From positions 18,210 to 82,209 of the forward strand of contig CANQIO010000005.1 in assembly GCA_947624065.1 (NCBI GenBank): a stretch of DNA of 64,000 nt. The letters run 5' to 3'. The notes beneath the pieces are model-generated. The model ran no database searches and was not told where the DNA came from. It saw only the letters and a program-made list of their open reading frames with translations. This DNA comes from an uncultured Oscillospiraceae bacterium (GTDB taxonomy: Bacteria > Bacillota > Clostridia > Oscillospirales > Oscillospiraceae). This document shows positions 45,794-54,758 of this stretch, piece by piece; the first letter of the stretch is position 1, and every line of letters starts with the position of its first letter. Both the position numbers and the translations under genes were made by a program.

Positions 45794-45848
45794 GTCGATC
45801 CCCGCGCGGATAAATGAGCAACAGATCGGGATTTGAGGGGGAAGGATC

Positions 45849-46415
45849 ATGATGAAGCGCTTTTGTCTCTGGATCGCGGTGCTATTGTCTGTGTTCTGCT
45901 TATGCGGCTGCCAAAGCAAAGAAAGCCCGGACCATTATGATGTCGATCACAACGGAAAGACCTATGCCGTGGACCGGGAACAGGGAACGATCACCTGCGA
46001 CGGGGTCGTCTACCGGTTTGAGATCTCCGACAGAGGCGGAGATTCTGTTGATCTGGATATCACTTACCCGGACGGTTCCAGGTACTATTGGACGATGGAC
46101 GGGAACTTTGGCCATGGCGGATGGAGCGACGACTATGACCCGAAGGCCTCTGGCTATGCGCCGGGGGATGTTCTGTGGGATGTGTTATCGCTGGAAACAG
46201 CCGGTCAGGAGCATTCCGGTCCAAGTCCTGGCCTGGCCGTCATTCTGCTGGCATTGGGCGCGTTCCAGGCGATCTCGCCCCGGACGGCGTGGTTTCTGGG
46301 ATATGGCTGGCGCTTTAAAGACGCCGAGCCCTCTGATCTGGCTCTGACTGTGGATCGGATCGTGGGCGTCTTGCTGGTCTCCGTCGGACTCATCTGCCTG
46401 CTGGCATCCCTTTGA
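45849..46415 (+). CDS. Lipoprotein with DUF6199-like membrane C-terminus
   Basis: A 188-residue protein. The signal peptide ends LCGC with the lipobox Cys at about 21. A beta-rich extracytoplasmic domain follows (about 25-125: HNGKTYAVDREQGTITCDG). The end has two hydrophobic segments (about 130-150 and 166-186) around the AISPRTAWFLGYGW motif typical of DUF6199. The start follows GGGGAAGGATC. No specific function is known. It lies between the GTPase fusion and the S4 protein and may be unrelated to either. Confidence 0.72.
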   Translation: MMKRFCLWIAVLLSVFCLCGCQSKESPDHYDVDHNGKTYAVDREQGTITCDGVVYRFEISDRGGDSVDLDITYPDGSRYYWTMDGNFGHGGWSDDYDPKASGYAPGDVLWDVLSLETAGQEHSGPSPGLAVILLALGAFQAISPRTAWFLGYGWRFKDAEPSDLALTVDRIVGVLLVSVGLICLLASL

Positions 46416-46485
46416 CTTCCCGTTTGCATGCGTCCGCCGGCGTTGATACTGCCCCGCCAGAGGGGCGTTGCGAGAGAAGAACAAA

Positions 46486-47232
46486 ATGGAAAAAGACCTG
46501 GAAAAGCGCATAGAGGAACTGGCAGACCGATGCGAGCGCCAGAGCGCCGTCACATCCACCGGCTTTCTCACCATGGCCGAGCAGACGGAGCTCACTGCCT
46601 GGGCAAAGCGCCGGGCGGATGTGCGGCTGCATCTGGACGGCGGCAGCGCCGCCTGTGAGCGCAAGTGCGCGTTCTTTCTCCCCTTCTGGCTGGAGGAGGC
46701 GGACTTCGACGCATCAGAATACATCCGCGCCCTGAAGGTGACCGCCTATTTCGGCCAGCCGGGCCACCGGGACTATATGGGCGCGGCCCTGGGGCTGGGG
46801 GTGCGCCGGGAGTGGATCGGGGACTTCTGGGTCCAGGGGGACACGGCCACGATCTTCTGCCTGCCCACGGTGGAAAAGCTGCTGCTGGACGAGCTGACCC
46901 AGGTGGGCCGCTGCACGGTGAAGGCCGTCCCCCTCTCCCTTTCCGCCGTCGCCGCGCCGGAGCGGAAGGTCAAAAAGATAACCTTCACGGTGAAGAGCCT
47001 GCGGCTGGACGCGGTGGCCGGGGACATGTTCGGCGTCTCCCGGACCCAGGCGGCGGAGCTCATCCGCGCCGGGGCGGTGAGCCTCAACTATGCCCAGTGC
47101 CTGCATGTGGACGCGCCCATCTCCCAGGGCGACGTGATCTCCATCCGGGGCAGGGGCAAGGGCGCGGTGGCCGCCATCGGCGGCCAGTCCCGCAAGGATC
47201 GGACCTTCGTGGAAGCGGAGATTTATTTATAA
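46486..47232 (+). CDS. S4-domain RNA-binding protein, YlmH-like
   Basis: A 248-residue protein: an N-terminal domain (about 5-160) resembling YlmH with LGLGVRREWIGDFWV, then an S4 domain (about 175-240) with SLRLDAVAGDMFGVSRTQAAELI. YlmH-type proteins bind the 50S subunit and can act in stalled-ribosome rescue. The ATG MEKDLEK is chosen; a TTG six codons earlier sits after AGAGGGG and is possible. Its stop precedes a terminator. Proximity to a ribosome-directed GTPase fusion is suggestive only. Confidence 0.85.
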   Translation: MEKDLEKRIEELADRCERQSAVTSTGFLTMAEQTELTAWAKRRADVRLHLDGGSAACERKCAFFLPFWLEEADFDASEYIRALKVTAYFGQPGHRDYMGAALGLGVRREWIGDFWVQGDTATIFCLPTVEKLLLDELTQVGRCTVKAVPLSLSAVAAPERKVKKITFTVKSLRLDAVAGDMFGVSRTQAAELIRAGAVSLNYAQCLHVDAPISQGDVISIRGRGKGAVAAIGGQSRKDRTFVEAEIYL

Positions 47233-47250
47233 ATGCAAAAAATGCAAAAT

Positions 47251-47284
47251 CGCCGGGAGGTTTTTTCTCCCGGCGTATTTTTTT
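47251..47284 (+). terminator. Terminator of the YlmH-like gene
   Basis: Stem CGCCGGGAG (47251-47259) / CTCCCGGCG (47267-47275), 7-nt T-rich loop, then a T-tract. Confidence 0.88.
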
Positions 47285-47308
47285 GCCCGCTACGCGCAAA
47301 CTAGCCCC

Positions 47309-48328
47309 ATGGAAACGAAACGAATGGGAAAACAGACCGTCCACCTCACCTTGCAGCCGGGCGTGGCCGCGGCGGCGTGCGTGGGCGGCAAAAAAGAGGG
47401 CGAGGGCCCTCTGCGCAAGTATTTCGACTATCTGAGCGACGACTCCCGCTTCGGCGCGAAAAGCTGGGAAAAGGCGGAGAGCGCCATGCTGAAAATGTGC
47501 TGGTCCATCGTCTGCGATAAGGCCAAGACCTCCCCCAGCGACGTGGAATACGTCTTTTCCGGAGACCTTTTGAATCAGTGCGCCGGGTCGGCCTACGCCA
47601 TGCGGGAGTGCGGCGTGCCCTACTTCGGCCTGTACGGCGCCTGCTCCACCATGGCCGAGGGGCTTTCCCTCGCCGCCATGACGATCGACGGCGGCTTCTG
47701 CGATACCGCCGCGGCGGCCACCAGCAGCCATTTCTGCTCCGCCGAGCGGCAATACCGCTTCCCCCTCCAATACGGCAACCAGCGCCCGCCCACCAGCCAG
47801 TGGACCGTCACCGGCGCGGGGGCGCTGATCCTCAAGGCCGACGGCCCGGCCCCCTATGTGACCCATATCACCACCGGCGTCATCACCGACGCGGGGGTGA
47901 CGGACATGAACAACATGGGCGCGGCCATGGCCCCGGCGGCCTACGAGACCATCAAGGCCCATTTCGAGGACACCGGCCGGGGCCCAGACTACTATGACGC
48001 CATCGTCACCGGTGACCTGGGCATGGTGGGCTCCCGCATCCTGGCGGATCTCTTCTCCCGGGACGGCGTGGACCTGGGCATCGGGTATATGGACTGCGGC
48101 TGCCTCATCTATGCCGTCAACGGCCAGGACGCCCACGCCGGCGGCTCCGGCTGCGGCTGCTCGGCGTCGGTGCTGTGCGGCCACCTGCTGCACGGGATGC
48201 TGGAGCACAACTGGAACAAGCTTCTCTTCGCCGCCACGGGGGCCATGATGAGCCCCACCACCAACCAGCAGGGCGAGAGCATCCCCGCCATCTGCCACGC
48301 GGTGGCGCTGGAAAACACGAGGTGCTGA
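47309..48328 (+). CDS. spoVAD: Stage V sporulation protein AD
   Basis: A 339-residue thiolase-fold protein that helps import dipicolinic acid into the forespore. GACSTMAEGLSLAA carries the thiolase-like Cys region, and LGIGYMDCGCLIY and the C-terminal GALMSPTT-type motif (ATGAMMSPTTNQQGE) are typical. No clear ribosome site precedes the first ATG; an ATG five codons on is an alternative. It is followed after one base by spoVAE. spoVAC, normally upstream, is not here. Confidence 0.92.
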   Translation: METKRMGKQTVHLTLQPGVAAAACVGGKKEGEGPLRKYFDYLSDDSRFGAKSWEKAESAMLKMCWSIVCDKAKTSPSDVEYVFSGDLLNQCAGSAYAMRECGVPYFGLYGACSTMAEGLSLAAMTIDGGFCDTAAAATSSHFCSAERQYRFPLQYGNQRPPTSQWTVTGAGALILKADGPAPYVTHITTGVITDAGVTDMNNMGAAMAPAAYETIKAHFEDTGRGPDYYDAIVTGDLGMVGSRILADLFSRDGVDLGIGYMDCGCLIYAVNGQDAHAGGSGCGCSASVLCGHLLHGMLEHNWNKLLFAATGAMMSPTTNQQGESIPAICHAVALENTRC

Positions 48329-48329
48329 T

Positions 48330-48701
48330 ATGAACGAGACGGTCATGACATTTTTGAAAGCGTTTCTGGTGGGCGGAGCGCTGTGCCTGGTGGGCCAGCT
48401 GCTCATCGACCTGACCAGGCTGACGCCGGCCCGCATCCTCACCGGTTACGTGGTGGCCGGCGTGGTCCTGGGGGCCGTGGGGCTCTATGAGCCCTTGGCG
48501 GAGTGGGCCGGGGCGGGAGCCACGGTGCCCCTGACCGGTTTTGGGAACCTGCTGGCCAAGGGCGTGCGGGAGGCGGTGGCCCAGCGGGGCGTCATCGGCG
48601 CCTTCACCGGCGGGTTCACCTCCGCCGCGGGCGGCATCTGCGCGGCCATCTTTTTCGGCATCCTGGTGGCCTCTCTTTTCAAGAGCAAGGAAAAATACTG
48701 A
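48330..48701 (+). CDS. spoVAE: Stage V sporulation protein AE (AEB-type)
   Basis: A 123-residue membrane protein of the SpoVAC/SpoVAEb family with about four helices: FLKAFLVGGALCLVGQLLID, then GYVVAGVVLGAVGLYEPL and GFGNLLAKGV...GFTSAAGGI. It follows spoVAD by one base, using GAGGTG in the end of spoVAD as ribosome site. It contributes the membrane part of the DPA channel. Confidence 0.9.
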   Translation: MNETVMTFLKAFLVGGALCLVGQLLIDLTRLTPARILTGYVVAGVVLGAVGLYEPLAEWAGAGATVPLTGFGNLLAKGVREAVAQRGVIGAFTGGFTSAAGGICAAIFFGILVASLFKSKEKY

Positions 48702-48703
48702 AA

Positions 48704-48730
48704 GACCCGGACGACTGTGTCGTCCGGGTC
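48704..48730. terminator. Bidirectional hairpin between spoVAE and the activase
   Basis: A 12-bp perfect stem gacccggacgac / gtcgtccgggtc with a 3-nt loop. The minus-strand side has TTTCAGTATTTTT, so it mainly ends the activase gene. Confidence 0.75.
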
Positions 48731-48739
48731 CGCTCTGTA

Positions 48740-51700
48740 TCACGTTTTCCTCTGGGCCACGACCGGCTCGTTCTCCTCTGCCAGCCGCTGCTTGGCGGCC
48801 GAGAGCATGAGCTTGATGCGGTTGAGCTGGTTGACCTCGCTGGCGCCGGGATCATAGTCCACGGCGATGATGTTGGCCTGGGGGTGATCGGCCCGCAGCT
48901 CCTTGATGACCCCCTTGCCCACGATGTGGTTGGGAAGGCAGGCGAAGGGCTGGGTACAGATGATGTTGGGCACGCCGCTGTGGATCAGCTCCAGCATCTC
49001 GCCGGTGAGGAACCATCCCTCCCCGGTCATGTTGCCCAGGGAAACATAGTCCTTGGCATAGGCGGCCAGATCGCCGATCCGGGACAGGTGGGTAAAGTGA
49101 CGGCTCTGCTCCAGGGCCCGGCGGGCATGGAGGCGGAAGTGCTCGCTGGCGGAGATCCCCAGATTCGAGATCCACGCCGTGGCGCTCTTCCCACCCAGGT
49201 GATCCGCCTTGAAGTTGGAGTTATAGAAGCAGTACAGCAGAAAGTCCATCAGATCGGGCATGACGGCCTCCGCCCCCTCGCTCTCCAGCAGCTCCACCAG
49301 GTGGTTGTTGGCCTCGGGGTCGAACTTGACCAGGATCTCCCCCACGATGCCCACCCGGGGCTTGACAAGGTCCTCGTGGATGGGCAGCGCGTCGAAGTCC
49401 CGGACGATGCCCTCCACGTTCCGGCGGAACCGGCTCATGGAGAAGGGGCCCTCCAGCGCCTCTATGCAGGTCCTCTCCCACTTGGCGTGCAGCGCGTCGG
49501 CAGAGCCAGGCGTGATCTCATAAGGCCGCATCCGGTACAGCGTCCGCATGAACAGGTCTCCATAGACCAGCGCCTGCAGCGCCTTGAACAGCATGGTAGG
49601 CGTCAGGCGGAAGCCCTCGTTGCTCTCCAGACCCTGGACGCTGACGGAGATGACCGGCACATGGCCCATGCCGGCCTTTTGCAGGGCCCGGCGGATAAAG
49701 CCGATATAGTTGGTCGCCCGGCAGCCGCCGCCGGTCTGGGTGATGAACACCGCCACCCGGTGGGTATCGTACCGGCCGGACAGCAGCGCCTCCATGACCT
49801 GCCCCACCACCAGCATGGACGGGTAGCAGGCGTCGTTGTTGACGAACCGCAGCCCCACGTCCACCGAGCTCTGGCGGGGGCTCTCCAGCAGATCGATCTT
49901 ATAGCCGAACGACCCCACCGCCGCCCGCAGCATGGCAAAATGGATGGGCGACATCTCCGGGCACAGGATCGTGTAGCCCTCGTCCTTCATCCGCTGGGTG
50001 AATTCATGGCGCTGATAGCCGGAGGACACGATCTGCCGGGGCGCGCCGCTCTTCTCCCGCAGGCGCAGGGCAGAGATGAGCGAGCGGATGCGGATGCGGG
50101 CCGCGCCCAGGTTGTTCATCTCGTCGATCTTCAGAACGGTATACAGCTTCCCGGACCCGGTCAGGATGTCGCTGACCTGGTCGGTGGTGATGGCGTCCAG
50201 GCCGCAGCCGAAGGAGTTCATCTGCACCAGGTCCAGGTCGTCCCGTCCCTTCACCAGCTCCGCCGCCCGGTACAGCCGGGAGTGATACATCCACTGGTCC
50301 ACCGCCAGCAGAGGCCGGTCCGGCTCCGCCAGATGGGACACGGAGTCCTCCGTCAGCACGCACAGGCCATAGGAGGCGATCAGGCCCGGGATGCCGTGGT
50401 TGATCTCCGGGTCGATGTGGTAGGGCCGCCCGGCCAGGACGATGCCCCGCCGACCGGTCTGCTCCATATAGCGCAGCGTCTCCTCGCCCTTGCGCTGGAT
50501 GTCGCGGCGGACCTGCTCCAGCTCCGCCCACGCCTTGCGGCAGGCGGCGGCGATCTCGTCCGAGGGGATGGACAGCGGCCCGCCCAGCTCCCGGATCAGC
50601 TGCCGGGTCAGGGTCTTGACGTCAGAAAACGGCAGAAACGGGTTCATGAACCGGACGGACGGGTCCGCCAGCTCCTCCACATTGTTTTTGATGTTCTCCG
50701 AATAGGACGTGACGATGGGGCAGTTATAGTGGTTGGCTGCGGCGGGCGTCTCGTTGCGCTCATAGGGCAGGCAGGGATAGAAGATGAATTTGATCCCCTG
50801 CTGGAGCAGCCACTGGACGTGGCCGTGGGCGAGCTTGGCCGGATAGCACTCTGACTCGCTGGGGATGGACTCGATGCCCAGCTCGTAGATCTTCCGGGTG
50901 GACTGGGGCGAGAGCACCACCCGGAAGCCCAGCTCCCGGAACAGCACCGCCCAGAACGGGTAGTCCTCATACATATTGAGCACCCGCGGGATGCCCACCG
51001 TGCCCCGGGGGGCCCGGTCCGGCGGCAGGGGCTCATAGTCGAACACCCGCTGCAGCTTATAGGCGAACAGGTCCGGCACGTCCTCCCGCTTTTTCTCCGC
51101 GCCCAGGCCCTTTTCGCACCGGTTGCCGGAGATATAGCGGCGTCTCCCGCCGTCAAAGAGGTTCACCGTCAGCATGCAGTGGTTGACGCAGCCCTGGCAG
51201 CGGGTCATGCGGGTATCGTAGCGCAGGTCCAGGATGTCCCGCAGCGGCAGCATGGAAGTCTCCTGTCCCTGCCAGCGCTCCCTGGCCACCAGCGCCGCCC
51301 CAAAGGCGCCCATGATGCCCGCGATGTCCGGGCGGACGGCCTCGCAGCCGCTGATGCGCTCAAAGCTGCGCAGCACCGCGTCGTTATAAAACGTGCCGCC
51401 CTGGACGATGGTGTGCCGGCCCAGATCCTCCGGTCCCGCGATCTTCATGACCTTATAGAGCGCGTTCTTGATGACCGAGTAGGCCAGCCCCGCCGAGATG
51501 TCCGACACCGGCGCGCCCTCCTTCTGGGCCTGCTTGACGTTGGAGTTCATGAACACGGTGCACCGGGTGCCCAGATCGATCGGGTTCTTGGCGAACAGCG
51601 CCTCCCTGGCGAATTCCGGTGCCGTATACCCCAGGGAGACCGCGAAGGTCTCGATGAAGGAGCCGCAGCCGGAGGAGCACGCCTCGTTCAGCTGCACGCT

Positions 51701-53026
51701 GTCCACGGCATGGTCCCGGATGCGGATGCACTTCATGTCCTGGCCGCCGATGTCCAGGATGCAGTCCACCTCCGGCTCAAAGAAGCTGGCGGCGTAATAG
51801 TGGGCGATGGTCTCCACCTCGCCCTCATCCAGCAGCAGCGCGGCCTTGATGAGCGCCTCGCCGTAGCCGGTGGAGCAGGAATAGACGATCCGCGCCGTGT
51901 CCGGCAGGCGCTCCTTGAGCTCCCCCATGGCCCGGATCGCCGTGGCGAGAGGACTGCCGTTGTTGTTGCTGTAAAAGCTGTAGAGCAGGCTCCCGTCCTC
52001 CCCCACCAGGGCAGCCTTGGTGGTGGTGGAGCCGGCGTCGATGCCGAGAAAGCACGGCCCGCTGTATGACGCCAGCTCCGCCGCGGGGACCCTGTGGCTC
52101 CCATGCCGGGCCAGGAATTCGTCATACTCCCTCTGGCTCTCGAACAGCGGCGCCAGGCGCTTGATCTCAAAGCGCATGCGCACCTCGCCCTCCAGCTTGC
52201 TCCGGAGGGCGGAGAGGCCCAGGCGCGGCGCGCTCGCCTCCGCCGTCATGGCCGCCCCCACCGCGGCGAACAGATGGGCGTTCTCCGGCGAGATCGTCTG
52301 CTCCGGCGTGAGGTGGAGCGTGCGCACGAAGGCGTTCCGCAGTTCCGGCAAAAAGTGCAGCGGCCCGCCCAAAAAGGCCACGTTGCCCCGGATGGGCTTG
52401 CCGCAGGCCAGGCCGCTGATGGTCTGGTTCACCACCGCCTGGAACACGGACGCCGCCAGGTCCTCCCTCGTGGCGCCCTCATTGATCAGCGGCTGGATGT
52501 CGCTCTTGGCGAACACGCCGCACCGGGCGGCGATGGGATAGATGGCCTTATAGCCGGCGGCATAGTCGTTGAGCCCGGCGGCGTCCGTCTGCAGGAGCGC
52601 GGCCATCTGGTCCACGAACGAGCCGGTGCCGCCGGCGCAGATGCCGTTCATCCGCTGGTCGATGCCGCCGGTGAAGTAGATGATCTTGGCGTCCTCCCCG
52701 CCCAGCTCGATGGCCACGTCCGTCTGGGGCGCGTAGGCGCGCAGCGCCGTGGCCACGGCCACCACCTCCTGGGTGAAGGGGATGGCAAGCAGTCCCGCCA
52801 TGGTCAGCCCGCCGGAACCGGTGATGACGGGACTGATCTCGATCTCGCCCAGGGTGTCCTCCGCCCGGCGCAGCAGCCCGGACAGGGTCTGCTGGATGTT
52901 GGCGTGATGGCGTTCATAAGCGGAGAACACCATCCCGCGGTCCTCGGAGCGCAGGATGGCGATCTTGACAGTGGTGGAACCGATATCGATCCCCAGTGTA
53001 TAAGTAGTCTTTGGCGCTTGGAGCAT
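48740..53026 (-). CDS. Giant 2-hydroxyacyl-CoA dehydratase activase-type protein (two ASKHA domains plus HgdB-like region)
   Basis: A 1428-residue cytosolic protein. Domain 1 (about 8-265) begins [10 protein letters not shown], and its cluster-type cysteines are C130 and C169. Domain 2 (about 325-585) begins [10 protein letters not shown] and has C450 and C489. Both thus keep the pair that holds the bridging Fe-S cluster in HgdC-type activators. A Cys-rich linker (C610, C613, C617, C637) leads to a DUF2229/HgdB-like C-terminal half. Such proteins occur widely in Clostridia; ATP-driven low-potential electron delivery is inferred. The start follows GAGGGGAAGG; upstream in-frame codons were rejected. 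Confidence 0.9.
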   Translation of the reverse strand: MLQAPKTTYTLGIDIGSTTVKIAILRSEDRGMVFSAYERHHANIQQTLSGLLRRAEDTLGEIEISPVITGSGGLTMAGLLAIPFTQEVVAVATALRAYAPQTDVAIELGGEDAKIIYFTGGIDQRMNGICAGGTGSFVDQMAALLQTDAAGLNDYAAGYKAIYPIAARCGVFAKSDIQPLINEGATREDLAASVFQAVVNQTISGLACGKPIRGNVAFLGGPLHFLPELRNAFVRTLHLTPEQTISPENAHLFAAVGAAMTAEASAPRLGLSALRSKLEGEVRMRFEIKRLAPLFESQREYDEFLARHGSHRVPAAELASYSGPCFLGIDAGSTTTKAALVGEDGSLLYSFYSNNNGSPLATAIRAMGELKERLPDTARIVYSCSTGYGEALIKAALLLDEGEVETIAHYYAASFFEPEVDCILDIGGQDMKCIRIRDHAVDSVQLNEACSSGCGSFIETFAVSLGYTAPEFAREALFAKNPIDLGTRCTVFMNSNVKQAQKEGAPVSDISAGLAYSVIKNALYKVMKIAGPEDLGRHTIVQGGTFYNDAVLRSFERISGCEAVRPDIAGIMGAFGAALVARERWQGQETSMLPLRDILDLRYDTRMTRCQGCVNHCMLTVNLFDGGRRRYISGNRCEKGLGAEKKREDVPDLFAYKLQRVFDYEPLPPDRAPRGTVGIPRVLNMYEDYPFWAVLFRELGFRVVLSPQSTRKIYELGIESIPSESECYPAKLAHGHVQWLLQQGIKFIFYPCLPYERNETPAAANHYNCPIVTSYSENIKNNVEELADPSVRFMNPFLPFSDVKTLTRQLIRELGGPLSIPSDEIAAACRKAWAELEQVRRDIQRKGEETLRYMEQTGRRGIVLAGRPYHIDPEINHGIPGLIASYGLCVLTEDSVSHLAEPDRPLLAVDQWMYHSRLYRAAELVKGRDDLDLVQMNSFGCGLDAITTDQVSDILTGSGKLYTVLKIDEMNNLGAARIRIRSLISALRLREKSGAPRQIVSSGYQRHEFTQRMKDEGYTILCPEMSPIHFAMLRAAVGSFGYKIDLLESPRQSSVDVGLRFVNNDACYPSMLVVGQVMEALLSGRYDTHRVAVFITQTGGGCRATNYIGFIRRALQKAGMGHVPVISVSVQGLESNEGFRLTPTMLFKALQALVYGDLFMRTLYRMRPYEITPGSADALHAKWERTCIEALEGPFSMSRFRRNVEGIVRDFDALPIHEDLVKPRVGIVGEILVKFDPEANNHLVELLESEGAEAVMPDLMDFLLYCFYNSNFKADHLGGKSATAWISNLGISASEHFRLHARRALEQSRHFTHLSRIGDLAAYAKDYVSLGNMTGEGWFLTGEMLELIHSGVPNIICTQPFACLPNHIVGKGVIKELRADHPQANIIAVDYDPGASEVNQLNRIKLMLSAAKQRLAEENEPVVAQRKT

Positions 53027-53069
53027 GGATGCCTTCCCCTCTGAACTGCTGTGAAAAGGTAACATATCG

Positions 53070-53097
53070 GCAGGCGTCGGCAAAGATCGACGCCTGC
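53070..53097 (-). other. 5' leader hairpin of the activase mRNA
   Basis: A 10-bp perfect inverted repeat gcaggcgtcg / cgacgcctgc with an 8-nt loop lies within a few bases of the predicted transcription start. Likely a 5' stabilising stem; no riboswitch fold is recognised. Confidence 0.55.
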
Positions 53098-53105
53098 ACG
53101 CAGAT

Positions 53106-53134
53106 ATTATAGCGAATTTTGCGCAACTTTTCAA
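53106..53134 (-). promoter_or_regulatory. Promoter of the activase gene
   Basis: Minus strand TTGAAA (53129-53134), 17-nt spacer, TATAAT (53106-53111). Confidence 0.85.
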
Positions 53135-53209
53135 GCCCCGCCGTCCACTTTGCGCTGCCGCCGGCGGGAAAACGCCCTGACGGACCCGCGGCAGGTGTCT
53201 ATCTCACGA

Positions 53210-53239
53210 AAACACCCGCTGAGCGCTGCTCAGCGGGTG
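53210..53239 (-). terminator. Terminator of the papain-fold/wall-repeat gene
   Basis: A 12-bp perfect stem cacccgctgagc / gctcagcgggtg, then TTTTCGTG on the minus strand. Confidence 0.8.
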
Positions 53240-53268
53240 AATCCCGTGCGATATCGCGTCAGGAGCCA

Positions 53269-54408
53269 TTACAGGTCCCCGATCAGCCTTCCCTGGGCGT
53301 CAAAGGTATACGAGGCGCCGTCGATGGTATACGTCCCGTCCGTGTAGGCGACGCCGTACTTGCCGTCGTGCAGCGGGTTGAAGTAGTACCAGGAGCCGTT
53401 CACATTCTGCCAGCCGTCCATCACGCGGCCATAGTAGCCGTCATGCACTTCGCTGAAGTAGTACAGCCCGTCATAGGAGCTGCCGGTGGCGATCCACCGC
53501 AGGCCGGTCATCATCACGCCCGCATCGTCGAGGAAGAACCAATACTTCCCGTCCATGGCCCAGTCGTTGACGATCATACGGCCATAGTAGCCGTCAAGAG
53601 ACTTGTCGAAGTAATGCCAGACCCCGTTGACCTGGACCCAGCCGTCCATCAGACGGCCATAGGAGCCGTTGTTGTTGGGGTTGAAATAGTACCAGCCCTC
53701 CGTGAACTTCTGGAAGCCGGTGAGCATTTTCCCGTCAGAGCCCATGTAGTACCAGTACTTGCTGTCCCGCGCCCACTGGTCATGCACCAGCTTGCCGGCA
53801 TCGTCGAAGAAGTACCAGGCGGAGTCGATCCAATCCCAGCCCGTCACGGCCTTGCCGTTTTTGTAGTAGTACCGCTCGCCGTCCTCCTCGGTCCAGCTGC
53901 CCCCCCGGGAGGGAGCCTCGTCCGAATAATATGTATAGCAATACTGTACGCTCTTTACTTCCTCGGCGGACATCGTGCGTCCCCAATTGACGGAGTTCGA
54001 CCAGTTGCCCTCTGCAAGGACGATATAGTCGCTGTAGACCTCCAGCACGACCACCGAGTGGCCGCCCGAGCCGTAGCCGATCCCGTAGGAGAGCAGGTCG
54101 CCCACATGCAGATCCTCGATGGTGATGGGCGGCCGCTTGACCTTCTTCAGGGTCTGGCCGGGAAACGCAGCTTCCTGCAGCAGGGTGGCGAACCCAAAGC
54201 AGCCATACTCGGCGAGGCCGTTCTTGTCGATATAATAGGAGCTGCTGTCCCACGGCGCCCCGTCCGGATAGATCTCCTGGAGGGCGATCATACGCTCATA
54301 AGCCTCCTGCTCCGTGGTGAGGTCCGCGGACTCCTGAGCAAAGGCTGTCGCGGAGAGGGACAGGACCGTCAGCACGGCCAGGATCATGGAAATAAAACGC
54401 TTGAGCAT
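53269..54408 (-). CDS. Secreted papain-fold (CHAP/NlpC-like) hydrolase with choline-binding-type repeats
   Basis: A 379-residue protein. Signal peptide (about 1-24, ending AFA-QE), then a Cys-His domain with C70 (EYGCFGFA), H117 (GGHSVVVLEV) and N135 (AEGNWSNS), the order of papain-fold peptidases/amidases. From about 170 on are YYKNGKAVTGW-type wall-binding repeats. It probably trims or binds peptidoglycan. The ATG at MLKRF is chosen for the signal peptide, although its AAAGGAG is 13 nt away; a longer in-frame start has the ribosome site touching the ATG. Confidence 0.82.
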   Translation of the reverse strand: MLKRFISMILAVLTVLSLSATAFAQESADLTTEQEAYERMIALQEIYPDGAPWDSSSYYIDKNGLAEYGCFGFATLLQEAAFPGQTLKKVKRPPITIEDLHVGDLLSYGIGYGSGGHSVVVLEVYSDYIVLAEGNWSNSVNWGRTMSAEEVKSVQYCYTYYSDEAPSRGGSWTEEDGERYYYKNGKAVTGWDWIDSAWYFFDDAGKLVHDQWARDSKYWYYMGSDGKMLTGFQKFTEGWYYFNPNNNGSYGRLMDGWVQVNGVWHYFDKSLDGYYGRMIVNDWAMDGKYWFFLDDAGVMMTGLRWIATGSSYDGLYYFSEVHDGYYGRVMDGWQNVNGSWYYFNPLHDGKYGVAYTDGTYTIDGASYTFDAQGRLIGDL

Positions 54409-54587
54409 GTATCTTTTGTGTCTCCTTTCAGTACCGTTGACGCGCATCTCCTTCTCGCCGCGATCCCTTAGATCCGGCGAAAGGCCCATTTCATGCCTCT
54501 CAGATCCGTCTGCGCGCCGCCGCCCTCCCGCGTGGAGGGCCCTCCGAAACTGTCACATTCCATTCTGAAAAAACGGCTACTTTTAAG

Positions 54588-54616
54588 ATAATAGCACAAA
54601 ATGGCTCTCTTTGCAA
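54588..54616 (-). promoter_or_regulatory. Promoter of the papain-fold/wall-repeat gene
   Basis: Minus strand TTGCAA, 17-nt spacer, TATTAT, with a long 5' leader of about 170 nt. Confidence 0.7.
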
Positions 54617-54651
54617 GCAAAAAGCCGCGCTTTCCCTCCCGATGCGGCAAA

Positions 54652-54683
54652 AGTGCCTGACCTTCGCGAGAAGATCAGGCACT
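54652..54683 (-). terminator. Terminator of the giant adhesin gene
   Basis: Stem agtgcctga / tcaggcact with inner TTC/GAA pairing, followed by TTT on the minus strand. It is about 75 nt past the stop. Confidence 0.65.
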
Positions 54684-54758
54684 GTTGGCAGCGGCAGCGT
54701 TTCCTCAAAGGGAACGCCCCGCGCCCAAGGAGGCAGATTTTCTTGCCTCCTTGAGGTC

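Larger units (their letters stand above)
54409..54758. other. Intergenic region of 350 bp with promoter and terminator
   Basis: No gene is evident. It holds the promoter at 54588-54616 for the leftward papain-fold gene, the terminator at 54652-54683 for the adhesin, and two further hairpins (54698-54717; aaggaggca / tgcctcctt at 54728-54753) next to the adhesin stop. Confidence 0.65.
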
